Position numbers and translations under genes: made by a program. A stretch of DNA of 64,000 nucleotides from Shewanella sp. SNU WT4 (lineage in GTDB: Bacteria > Pseudomonadota > Gammaproteobacteria > Enterobacterales > Shewanellaceae). Below, one piece after another: positions 11,601 to 18,679 of the stretch (position 1 is its first letter; every line of letters begins with the position of its first letter). The notes below the pieces were generated by a model, which saw nothing but the letters and a program-made list of their open reading frames with translations, ran no database searches and had not been told where the DNA came from. Where the stretch lies: NCBI RefSeq assembly GCF_006494715.1, contig NZ_CP041151.1:2852001-2916000 (forward strand), given 5' to 3'.

Positions 11601-12094
11601 TCAATAAACACCCGTAATTCTTGCGGCTTAGATTCAATCAGCCGTGAAATGGTGCCCTGCTCAATAATGGCGTAACTACGCGCCCCTAGACCTGTGCCTA
11701 AAAACAGCTCAGTAATGTCTTTACGGCGACATTTTTGACCATTAAGAAAATAGCTAGATTCGCCTTGTCTATCGACTTGACGCTTAACGGCAATAGATTG
11801 ATAGCTGGCGTATTGTCCGCCTAAACGTCCATCGGGGTTATCAAACACTAGCTCAACCGATGCCACAGATACTGGCCGGCGACCACTTGAGCCATTAAAA
11901 ATCACATCTGTCATGGATTCGCCGCGCAAATGTTTAGCCGAACTTTCACCTAGCACCCAGCGCACCGCATCAATCACATTGGATTTGCCGCAGCCGTTCG
12001 GGCCAACAATGGCCGTGAGTGGTTTTAAAAAAGGGATCTTGGTGGCATCAACAAATGACTTGAATCCAGCCAGTTTAATTGTATTCAGTCTCAT
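8657..12094 (-). CDS. smc: Chromosome segregation ATPase SMC
   Basis: A 1145-residue SMC protein, the ATPase of the bacterial condensin that compacts and separates sister chromosomes with ScpA and ScpB, both encoded at the right end of this window. Walker A is GPNGCGKSN near residue 32; the two long Gln-rich coiled coils (about 170-500 and 650-960) flank a hinge near 510-620. The ABC signature is LLSGGEKALTALS and Walker B is PFCMLDEVDAPLDD near the C-terminus. E. coli uses MukBEF instead, so this helps place the organism. Coiled-coil codons create many long false reading frames on the opposite strand. Confidence 0.98.
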   Translation of the reverse strand: MRLNTIKLAGFKSFVDATKIPFLKPLTAIVGPNGCGKSNVIDAVRWVLGESSAKHLRGESMTDVIFNGSSGRRPVSVASVELVFDNPDGRLGGQYASYQSIAVKRQVDRQGESSYFLNGQKCRRKDITELFLGTGLGARSYAIIEQGTISRLIESKPQELRVFIEEAAGISRYKERRRDTETRIRHTRENLDRLADIRHELGSQLEKLAAQSEAALSYRELKRQERQGLAELLLIQYQGLLEQAEQYQQLLLESQTEVAAAKTQWQALELSLTELNITKGQVERQEQQLVADNFRIATELARLGSQLEFQQRQHSQDKQRLAELNANRDLWLQQSKAAQTSHQVLMAEQQSLHQLSEQQQTQLLSLEKDVSLAEKALAGATHTQQQWQHSLSELQLKQQLAANKRSYQEQHRLEKQRALTAVIEQLGTSQSQTLASSIESLSAGLTLQQELRTELAQQLEDAEYKQGAALQQLVTVNGKVSSEQQKLAALQSRSDLIAQLLAKAKPAGNDVSVWQVTQVDSGWEKAAELVLEPVLQQGVLNGLDISSDDVAPNTDGIGFQLSKNQDFGMLSSQVNLAPWLTNLEFVLNKADALARLATLSASEQQRQRYVTQAGELIGQGFCLNAKTHSQPMQLMAQAHELDECIAQCEQQLIVLKQQQQHFDDAKRLQDAQVAHLQAQVQQQQLVEQKLAQDCLHARSQFDKEQDQWTQQQGLQMSLQQELAELDDELARFDLDGNALSEQLIYQEQQLMQAQRALEQHQHLWQQSKLVWQQEQHSSQQAHSQSLQHQTAVALSEQSQQALTERLNEVSAEIAALYAKSANQDSALSHLPELEQQHQACLQQQSQLQSEIVVVRAQLASLQAEIDTKLLQQKQVIGKIEQLSARLNQQQLKREGIQGQLQGQLSRLQEAEIALDSEITSDISIPKRQQQLDDIRQQIGLLGAINLAAIEEYDQQAKRKQYLDEQDNDLRTAMASLEEAIRKIDKETKSRFKETFDQINGDFSRLFPKVFGGGSAYLALTDDDLLETGVSIMAQPPGKKNSTIHLLSGGEKALTALSLVFAIFRLNPAPFCMLDEVDAPLDDANVERFCRLLKEMSQTVQFIYISHNKITMEMADQLTGVTMHEPGVSRIVAVDIEEAVAMADAG

Positions 12095-12275
12095 GATTTA
12101 GGTCATTTCGCTGGCAGAACAGACAATAAGCTTCAAAAAGAAGAGGCGACCTATCACTTTACCAAACAGCGCAGCATTTTGTAACGCTTTTTATTGGTGG
12201 AAATGACAAACAAACTTGCGTCACAGCGGCGTTAACCGTCACAATCAAGCAAGTGTTATCAATGGAGATTTCCCT

Positions 12276-13040
12276 GTGCGTGTGCAAACGGCTAAAAGTG
12301 GCGTTAATTATTTTATGCAAGGATTCGAGTTAATCCGCCAACCTGGATTGCGAACCTTTGTCATTATTCCTTTGCTCATCAATATTCTACTGTTTGCGGT
12401 CGGTTTTTATTTTGGCCTTGGGCATTTAAAGGTGGTGTTTGCCGATTTAGCGGCCTGGTTACCTGAGTCTCTCAGCTGGCTTAATGTGATTTTATGGCCG
12501 CTGGCGGTGTTATCTCTGGTGGTCGTCATGGCGTTTACCTTTAGTGCCGTGATGAACTGGCTGGCGGCGCCGTTTAACGGTTTGTTAGCTGAGAAAACCG
12601 AAGCCTTACTCACAGGTAAACCGCTCAATACGGGGGGAGCCATCGATACCGTCAAAGATGTGCCTCGGATGCTAGGACGCGAATGGATAAAACTGAAATA
12701 CTATTTACCGCGGGCCCTGGTATTGTTGCTGCTCTTCTTAGTGCCCTTGATTGGCCAAACCTTAGCCCCGGTAATGTGGTTTTTATTTAGTGCATGGATG
12801 ATGGCGGTGCAATATTGCGATTATCCGTTTGATAACCACAAGGTATCGTTTCAAGACATGCGTTTTGCCCTGCGTCAAACCAAAGGTAGCAGTATGAGTT
12901 TTGGTGCTACTGCTACCCTGTTTTCCATGATACCTATTGTTAACTTTATTGTGATGCCGGTAGCCATCTGCGGTGCCACGGCGATGTGGGTGGATAAATA
13001 CCGTCCTGCTTATTGCAATTTAAGTATCAGTGAAGACTAG
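12276..13040 (+). CDS. cysZ: Sulfate transporter CysZ
   Basis: A 254-residue inner-membrane protein of the CysZ/EI24 family that imports sulfate for cysteine synthesis. It starts with SGVNYFMQGFELIRQPGLR, typical for CysZ, and has about four membrane helices (FVIIPLLINILLFAVGFYFG; VILWPLAVLSLVVVMAF; ALVLLLLFLVPLIGQ; MIPIVNFIVMPVAICG). The reading frame is open from 12216 (TTG), but the GTG at 12276 has a GGAG eight bases upstream and fits the family's length of about 250, so I use it. It is divergent from smc; cysK follows 2.7 kb downstream. Confidence 0.93.
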   Translation: MRVQTAKSGVNYFMQGFELIRQPGLRTFVIIPLLINILLFAVGFYFGLGHLKVVFADLAAWLPESLSWLNVILWPLAVLSLVVVMAFTFSAVMNWLAAPFNGLLAEKTEALLTGKPLNTGGAIDTVKDVPRMLGREWIKLKYYLPRALVLLLLFLVPLIGQTLAPVMWFLFSAWMMAVQYCDYPFDNHKVSFQDMRFALRQTKGSSMSFGATATLFSMIPIVNFIVMPVAICGATAMWVDKYRPAYCNLSISED

Positions 13041-13070
13041 CTTACGGTTCCAAGCCTTAGTGAAACCTTG

Positions 13071-13094
13071 CTTCGGCTTCGGCTTCGGCTTCGG
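13071..13094 (+). repeat. Hexanucleotide tandem repeat CTTCGG x4
   Basis: Four perfect copies of CTTCGG, then a degenerate CTTGGG, lie between the cysZ stop and the start of the lipoprotein protease at 13168. An open frame from 13030 would read them as alternating Phe-Gly, but the conserved signal peptide starts after them, so they are better seen as leader DNA. Confidence 0.85.
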
Positions 13095-13167
13095 CTTGGG
13101 CCGCCATAGATTGTTAACCGATTGTTGCCGTGCTAAATTAAAAATCATCACCTCTAAAGTACGTCAC

Positions 13168-14304
13168 ATGACATTTAAATACTGGGTCACATTTCTCACG
13201 ATGGCAATTATCACCGGCTGTCAACATCCGACCGGCCAAACGAGCACAGTTTCAGCGGCGCAAACATGCCAACAGGATCTGAAATTTTTACCGGATTTTT
13301 TACTCACCAATGATACTGGCGCACCCAACCACTTTGCCCAAAAGGGGCACGAGCACTTTGACAAAGCATTGCAACACGCACTCACCCAAGCCAACACAAT
13401 TACTCAGCTACCTCAATGTCAGGGGATTATTGCCGATTACTTACGACAATGGCGCCCAGGTCATTTAGGCATTGTTTCCTTATTACCAGAAGACGCCAAT
13501 ACCACAATCCCTGTCAGTGGTAACAACCAGCTAATCGTAAGCGATGCACCGCAATTGACCATACTATCTTCGCAAACCTTGTTGTTGACTTTACCGAGCT
13601 TTGCTTGGGAATATCAAGCGCCAATTGAAGCCTTACTCAATGACAATCGTACCACTTTTGATAGCCATCCCTATTGGATCCTTGATGTCCGAAGTAATGG
13701 TGGTGGCAGTGATAGCAGTTATCGTCAGTTGTTATCCAGGGTCCTCCACAATCAATCCGTGAGTCATGGCGCCGAGTTTTTGGTCACCCGCGCCAATATC
13801 AAGGCACAAACTGATATATGTGTGGCCCAAGCCGATAACCTGGGGTGCCAGCAATTTATTGAGCCCGTGGTCAGTGCCATGAACCAAGCGTCCAATGGTG
13901 ACTATGTGCTTCCAATAGGCCGTCACGCGCTAAGGTATCATCTATCTCAAGCCAATAACGTCGCGCCACAACGGGTAGCCGTGCTAATTGACCGCCAATG
14001 TGCTAGTTCATGTGAAGAGTTTTTATTAGACATCCGCCAAGGTTTTAATGTGAAGTTAGTTGGCAGGCGAAGCTACGGCGCCCTTGATTACTCTAATATG
14101 CGGCCGACGATCCTTCCTTCGCAGGCCTTTGAGTTATATTACGCCACCAGCCGCTCTACCCGTTTGCCCTATTTGCCGGTCGATGTCGCTGGGATTCCCC
14201 CGGATATTTATTTACCGCTAGCCTCTGTTCAAGGCTTTGAACAAGAAGTAAAAGCCACTCAGCACTGGCTCGAAACCGGGAAATTTCAACCAACCGATGA
14301 ATAG
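13168..14304 (+). CDS. S41-like tail-specific protease domain lipoprotein
   Basis: A 378-residue exported lipoprotein. The start at 13168 gives a classic signal peptide with lipobox (FLTMAIITGCQH). The C-terminal half resembles the peptidase S41 core: ILDVRSNGGGSDSSY matches the LDLRxNGGG motif, and VLIDRQCASSCEEFLLDIR matches the region with the catalytic Ser. GRRSYGALDYSN follows as in S41 proteins. No PDZ domain is evident, which is unusual for a processing protease. It might act on periplasmic peptides or be a non-enzymatic relative. The open frame extends upstream to 13030 through a hexanucleotide repeat, but those residues look like leader sequence. Confidence 0.75.
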   Translation: MTFKYWVTFLTMAIITGCQHPTGQTSTVSAAQTCQQDLKFLPDFLLTNDTGAPNHFAQKGHEHFDKALQHALTQANTITQLPQCQGIIADYLRQWRPGHLGIVSLLPEDANTTIPVSGNNQLIVSDAPQLTILSSQTLLLTLPSFAWEYQAPIEALLNDNRTTFDSHPYWILDVRSNGGGSDSSYRQLLSRVLHNQSVSHGAEFLVTRANIKAQTDICVAQADNLGCQQFIEPVVSAMNQASNGDYVLPIGRHALRYHLSQANNVAPQRVAVLIDRQCASSCEEFLLDIRQGFNVKLVGRRSYGALDYSNMRPTILPSQAFELYYATSRSTRLPYLPVDVAGIPPDIYLPLASVQGFEQEVKATQHWLETGKFQPTDE

Positions 14305-14332
14305 AAACATGGTACGTAATCGCTACATCCCA

Positions 14333-15484
14333 TTACACGGCGCGCAAAATGACACTGCCAATTGAGTAGCCAGCACCAAACGAGCATAACAAACCCAAAT
14401 CATCGGCCTGTAAATCATCACGATATAAGTGCAGCGCAATAATCGATCCTGCCGAAGCCGTATTGGCATATGTGTCTAGCACCACAGGGCAGCGTTCGTG
14501 AGTGACGTTATCGCCCAGCAGTTTTTTCGCCACAAATTGATTCATATTGATATTGGCTTGATGCAACCAAAAGCGCTTAAAATCTTCGGGTTCCAGCTGC
14601 AGTTGTTGTAACTGTTGCTCAAGATGTTGATAAATCATGGGCAATAATTCTTTAAATACCTTACGCCCTTGCTGACTAAATAAATTACTGGCGCTGTGCT
14701 CTGTCTCAGGGCTGCAGCGATTCATCAAACCAAAGTTACTGCGGATATTGCTTGAGTATTGAGTGGCAAGTTTAATGGATTCAATCAGTAAGGGCCGCGC
14801 TCGCTTGATATGCGAAGGCGCTGGCTTATTCACACTGTCAGTTCCATGCCAAACCTCAAGGACTAATGCGGTCGCAACATCACCAAAGATAAAGTGACTA
14901 TCACGATCGCGCAGATTGATTTGCGGAGTACAAATCTCAGGGTTAATCACTAGCACCTTAGTGGCTTGGCCGGAGATAATAGCCGCTTGGGCATTGGCGA
15001 TAGCAAACGTCGCCGACGAACATGCCACCTGCATATCGTAAGCCATGCCTTGGCACCCAAGATGGTGCTGAATTTCAATGGCAATAGCTGGATAGGCGCG
15101 CTGCGCATACGCACACGCCACTATCACTAAATCTATGTCACTGGCATCACAATCTGCATTAGCAAGTGCCTCTTGCGCGGCAATAGCCCCCATCTGCGCT
15201 TGCAGGCTGAGTTCATCATCAAGGCGCGGCGCAATGAGCGGCATCAGTACATTGATATCTAGCATGCCCTGTTTTTGAATGACATGGCGCTGCTTAATAC
15301 CTGAGGCTTTTTCAATAAATTCACTCGACGACATGGCTAATTCAAGCTCAGTGCCGGCGGCAATAGCCTCCTTATGCTCTTCATTGAAGGCTTGGGCATA
15401 CTGATTAAAACTTGCGACTAACTCATCATTGGTGATCACATCGCTTGGAGTGTACAAACCCGTACCACTAATCACTATTTGCAT
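14333..15484 (-). CDS. Beta-ketoacyl-ACP synthase III (FabH-like)
   Basis: A 383-residue thiolase-fold condensing enzyme. The triad is visible: Cys155 in MQVACSSATF, His308 in WLHQANIN and Asn341 in TYANTASAGS. Relative to housekeeping FabH (about 320) it has an extra N-terminal stretch of some 50 residues (ELVASFNQYAQAFNEEHK), so it is a FabH paralogue that may prime fatty acid synthesis from a non-acetyl starter or make a secondary acyl product. Start 15484 (MQIVISGTGLY) is chosen because that is where the fold begins; the open frame runs on to 15532. It is convergent with the protease gene and divergent from cysK. Confidence 0.88.
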   Translation of the reverse strand: MQIVISGTGLYTPSDVITNDELVASFNQYAQAFNEEHKEAIAAGTELELAMSSSEFIEKASGIKQRHVIQKQGMLDINVLMPLIAPRLDDELSLQAQMGAIAAQEALANADCDASDIDLVIVACAYAQRAYPAIAIEIQHHLGCQGMAYDMQVACSSATFAIANAQAAIISGQATKVLVINPEICTPQINLRDRDSHFIFGDVATALVLEVWHGTDSVNKPAPSHIKRARPLLIESIKLATQYSSNIRSNFGLMNRCSPETEHSASNLFSQQGRKVFKELLPMIYQHLEQQLQQLQLEPEDFKRFWLHQANINMNQFVAKKLLGDNVTHERCPVVLDTYANTASAGSIIALHLYRDDLQADDLGLLCSFGAGYSIGSVILRAV

Positions 15485-15701
15485 TGGTTTTTCCTTGTCA
15501 GAAGTTTGAATTACGATAGCAAGACGGCGCAAAAGAAGACACAGAAATCATCAAGCAGCTCTTAGTGCTAGTGGTGACAGCGTTTTATCAATAACAGCAA
15601 TTCATTTTATAACTAAAAGAAATATACAAGAGCAAACAGTCACTTCACTTTAGCGCCAGCCTAGCTATGCTGAACTCAATCAAATCGAAGGAGTCAGTTA
15701 C

Positions 15702-16670
15702 ATGAGTAAAATTTTTGAAGACAATTCACTGACCATAGGCCATACACCTTTGGTACGCTTGAATCGAGTGAGCAATGGTCGCGTACTGGCTAAGATTGAG
15801 GCAAGAAATCCAAGTTTTAGCGTTAAATGTCGTATTGGTGCCAATATGATTTGGGACGCTGAGCAAAAAGGTTTATTAACGCCAGGCAAAGAACTGGTTG
15901 AACCAACCTCAGGTAACACAGGTATTGCATTAGCCTATGTGGCGGCAGCGCGTGGTTATGCCCTGACGTTAACTATGCCAAGTACTATGAGTCTTGAGCG
16001 CCGTAAATTATTAAAAGCCTTAGGTGCTAATTTAGTGTTAACCGAAGGCCCTAAAGGCATGAAAGGCGCGATTGATAAAGCTGAGGAAATTCGCGCTGTT
16101 AATCCAGAAAAATATGTACTGCTAGGCCAATTTGATAACCCAGCCAACCCAGAAATTCATGAGAAAACCACTGGGCCTGAAATTTGGCACGATACTGATG
16201 GCGCCATAGATGTGTTTGTTGCTGGAGTGGGTACAGGCGGCACAATTACAGGTGTAAGCCGCTATATTAAACAGACTCAAGGCAAAGCGATTGTTAGTGT
16301 GGCGGTAGAACCTATCGACTCACCTGTGATCTCTCAAGCCTTAGCTGGGGAGCCGCTAAAGCCTGGCCCACATAAAATTCAAGGCATAGGCGCAGGTTTT
16401 ATCCCTGGTAACCTCGACCTATCGTTAATTGATAGAGTCGAAGGCGTCAGTAATGATGATGCCATCGCCATGGCACTGCGCTTAATGAAAGAAGAAGGCA
16501 TTTTAGTGGGTATTTCTTCTGGCGCCGCGGTAGTTGCTGCCAATCGCATTGCTGCCCTGCCAGAATTTGAAGGTAAAAACATAGTAGTGATTTTACCGTC
16601 TGCGGCCGAGCGTTACTTAAGTTCAGCCTTATTCCAAGGCCAGTTTAGTGAATTAGAAACTGAGCAATAA
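15702..16670 (+). CDS. cysK: Cysteine synthase A
   Basis: A 322-residue PLP-dependent O-acetylserine sulfhydrylase, making L-cysteine from O-acetylserine and sulfide. The PLP lysine is Lys42 ([11 protein letters not shown]), the substrate loop is [11 protein letters not shown] (about 67-77), and the phosphate-binding glycine-rich loop is [20 protein letters not shown] near residue 270 holds the Ser that contacts the PLP ring nitrogen. NPSFSVK rather than NPAGSVK is common in the CysK branch. The ribosome site GAAGGAG sits 12 bases upstream of the ATG. Together with cysZ it suggests local clustering of sulfur assimilation genes. Confidence 0.97.
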   Translation: MSKIFEDNSLTIGHTPLVRLNRVSNGRVLAKIEARNPSFSVKCRIGANMIWDAEQKGLLTPGKELVEPTSGNTGIALAYVAAARGYALTLTMPSTMSLERRKLLKALGANLVLTEGPKGMKGAIDKAEEIRAVNPEKYVLLGQFDNPANPEIHEKTTGPEIWHDTDGAIDVFVAGVGTGGTITGVSRYIKQTQGKAIVSVAVEPIDSPVISQALAGEPLKPGPHKIQGIGAGFIPGNLDLSLIDRVEGVSNDDAIAMALRLMKEEGILVGISSGAAVVAANRIAALPEFEGKNIVVILPSAAERYLSSALFQGQFSELETEQ

Positions 16671-16691
16671 TCTAGCCACAAAATTGCTAAT

Positions 16692-16716
16692 AATAAGGGG
16701 CCTAGTGCCCCTTATT
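16692..16716. terminator. Bidirectional terminator between cysK and tetR
   Basis: Ten-bp perfect stem (AATAAGGGGC with its complement at 16707-16716), five-base loop. It overlaps the stop codon of the minus-strand TetR gene at 16712 and follows the cysK stop by 21 bases, serving both convergent genes. Confidence 0.85.
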
Positions 16717-17404
16717 TTATTATCTCATTGAAAAATAATTGTAGATTTTTACTCGCATCGTCAGCTTTATCTTGCTCATCAATAAGCAGGTAATATTCAA
16801 AATGGCGAATGAGCGCCACTAATCCGTGAGCCCGTAACCGCCCTTGCTCTACCCCTATGTCGTCAAAAAATCCACCTACGCTATCGAGTATCATGTTTTC
16901 CAACATAACAATCGCCTTGGCCAGCAAGGGCTTTTTGATGGCCTCTTCATAGAAAATTCGCTCAATTCTGCGGGCATTAACGTCAGCGGCCTTATCATAA
17001 ATATGGTTGAGCACTAATAAAGAGAAGTGATCGACTAATGATTTAGCCTCAACAGGCTTAGGCTCGCAAGTTTGGTGAGCGCTTGCAAATAATTGGTAAG
17101 CAGCAAGTTTCACTTTTTCACTACGCGCCATGGCAAGCTCGGCAAAGTGCATTAGCGAGTCATGAATAAGCATTTGAATGTCTTCAAAATAATAGGTTGT
17201 TGCTGCGAGTGACACTTGCGCCACTTCAGCCACGGCGCGGTGGCGCACACCACGAATACCTTCATTGGCTACTATGGTTAAACAAGCATCAAGAATCGCC
17301 ATACGAGTGGCAATGCCATCTTTACGCCGCGTCTGACGCCCCAGATAGGTAAATTGGTAGTCACTATTGCGTGCGGCTGATGTGGCTAATGAGTCATTGT
17401 CCAT
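16712..17404 (-). CDS. TetR family transcriptional regulator
   Basis: A 230-residue one-component repressor. The N-terminal HTH runs from about residue 25 to 70 (RMAILDACLTIVANEGIRGVRHRAVAEVAQVSLA is read in two parts: DACLTIVANEGIRGVRH and AVAEVAQVSLAATTYYF). The C-terminal ligand domain has no recognisable subfamily. Start 17404 has a GGGAG site nine bases upstream. The frame continues upstream through a repeat that would encode alternating Cys-Phe, which I reject as coding. It is divergent from a TDT-family transporter gene, the likely target. Confidence 0.88.
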   Translation of the reverse strand: MDNDSLATSAARNSDYQFTYLGRQTRRKDGIATRMAILDACLTIVANEGIRGVRHRAVAEVAQVSLAATTYYFEDIQMLIHDSLMHFAELAMARSEKVKLAAYQLFASAHQTCEPKPVEAKSLVDHFSLLVLNHIYDKAADVNARRIERIFYEEAIKKPLLAKAIVMLENMILDSVGGFFDDIGVEQGRLRAHGLVALIRHFEYYLLIDEQDKADDASKNLQLFFNEIIK

Positions 17405-17426
17405 GCGTGCATCTCCCTGCCCCAAA

Positions 17427-17468
17427 CAAAAACAAAAACAAAAACAAAAACAAAAACAAAAACAAAAA
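17427..17468. repeat. Hexanucleotide tandem repeat CAAAAA x7 upstream of tetR
   Basis: Seven perfect copies of CAAAAA (TTTTTG on the coding strand), ending 22 bases before the tetR start codon and next to its ribosome site. Slippage would change 5'-leader or promoter spacing in 6-bp steps without touching the protein. Confidence 0.9.
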
Positions 17469-17508
17469 CAATCCTGTAACAATCAATAAGACTACACAAG
17501 CTAAACTA

Positions 17509-17520
17509 GTGATAAATCAC
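17509..17520. promoter_or_regulatory. Candidate TetR operator (short palindrome)
   Basis: GTGAT and ATCAC separated by AA in the 234-bp region between the divergent tetR and TDT genes. A TATAAT at 17596-17601 may be the -10 box of the transporter gene. Palindrome is short, so this is only a candidate. Confidence 0.3.
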
Positions 17521-17638
17521 GCTTTCAGTCACTCATTCAATTTTATTTAATCTTTAAGTTTGGTTAATCAAATATTATGACGAGCTCAATTCCCTTATAA
17601 TAGCGTCAGCTTCTCTTATCAGACCTTGAGGTCCTTTC

Positions 17639-18601
17639 ATGCAACACAGTTGGCATCAAAAATTAGCATCGTTACCTAGCCCTATGGCCGGACTTGCCCT
17701 TGGGATTGCCAGTCTTGGCTGGTGCTGGGAATCCATGTCATCACAATTAAATAGCCAAGCACAAATTGTGAGTGCGGGCATTGCTGCTGTCATGTTGCTG
17801 TTATTAACTGCAAAATTCCTGTTGCACCCTAAAGTGTTAAAAAACGAATTATCTCATCCTGTCGTAGGTAGCGTTATTCCTACCTTCGCTATGGCATTAA
17901 TGGTGATTTCAAAAGCGGTGGGAATATTCTCTGTCACCATTGGCTTAGGCTTATGGCTGTTTGCTATTGCGATTCATTTAGTCTTTTTAGCGGCATTTGC
18001 TTACTATCGCGCCATCGATTTTAAACTAGATCATATGGTGCCTAGCTGGTTCGTACCGCCTATTGGCATCATAGTAGCTGCGGTGTCTTTTCCTGGACAA
18101 GGCTATGGTACCTTAGCCGAAATCATAGTGATTTTTGGTATGCTGTGTTACTTAGTGATGCTGCCTATCATGCTGTATCGCTTGATTTTTGGTACTCCTA
18201 TTGCCGATGCGGCCAAGCCTACTATCGCGATTTTAGCCGCGCCAGCCAGTCTGTCGTTAGCCGGTTACTTAACTATTACTAGTCAGCCATCGATTGCCAT
18301 TGTCGGCCTACTGCTTAGTATTGCCTTGCTGATGACTGGCGTTATTTATCTGGCCTTTTTCCACTTAATGAAATTGCCTTTTAGCCCAGGTTACGCAGCT
18401 TTTACTTTCCCTATGGTGATTGGCGCCACGGCTTTATTTAAGACCTCAGCTTGGTTAACCCACTTTGATGCTATGTTACCTCTTAGCCATACAGTGCATC
18501 TCTTGGCTGTGATTGAGCTAGTGATAGCGACCGCTGTGGTAAGTTATGTCGCCCTGAGATACGTCATGCATTATTTCCCTAAGAATGATCATGCGTTTTA
18601 A
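17639..18601 (+). CDS. TDT family transporter (TehA/SLAC1-like)
   Basis: A 320-residue membrane protein with ten predicted helices, of the tellurite-resistance/dicarboxylate transporter family (TehA, SLAC1). The start MQHSWHQKLASLPSPMAGLALGI is typical: a short cytosolic end followed by a Pro-Met-Gly-Leu-rich first helix. The central Phe used to gate SLAC1-type channels cannot be placed with confidence. Likely an anion channel or C4-dicarboxylate/sulfite exporter. The divergent TetR regulator (16712-17404) is the obvious local control; a TATAAT lies about 40 bases upstream of the ATG. A strong terminator follows. Confidence 0.85.
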   Translation: MQHSWHQKLASLPSPMAGLALGIASLGWCWESMSSQLNSQAQIVSAGIAAVMLLLLTAKFLLHPKVLKNELSHPVVGSVIPTFAMALMVISKAVGIFSVTIGLGLWLFAIAIHLVFLAAFAYYRAIDFKLDHMVPSWFVPPIGIIVAAVSFPGQGYGTLAEIIVIFGMLCYLVMLPIMLYRLIFGTPIADAAKPTIAILAAPASLSLAGYLTITSQPSIAIVGLLLSIALLMTGVIYLAFFHLMKLPFSPGYAAFTFPMVIGATALFKTSAWLTHFDAMLPLSHTVHLLAVIELVIATAVVSYVALRYVMHYFPKNDHAF

Positions 18602-18627
18602 ATAAATGACATTCCTTAATTTCCCAT

Positions 18628-18658
18628 AAAAAAACAGCGCATGATGCGCTGTTTTTTT
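18628..18658. terminator. Bidirectional terminator between TDT and yfcC genes
   Basis: Stem of 14 bp (A7 then CAGCGCA) at 18628-18641 with its complement at 18645-18658, loop TGA. It serves both the plus-strand transporter and the minus-strand carrier. Confidence 0.9.
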
Positions 18659-18679
18659 ATTTATTGATTTTGCCGCTAG

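Noticed and set aside
13030..13167. N-terminal extension of the S41-like protein containing alternating Phe-Gly
   Set aside because: It is encoded by a simple hexanucleotide repeat, overlaps the cysZ stop and would hide a clear lipoprotein signal starting at 13168.
17405..17482. N-terminal Cys-Phe repeat of the TetR protein
   Set aside because: It is only a read-through of CAAAAA repeats; the ATG at 17404 has a good ribosome site and begins a normal TetR N-terminus.
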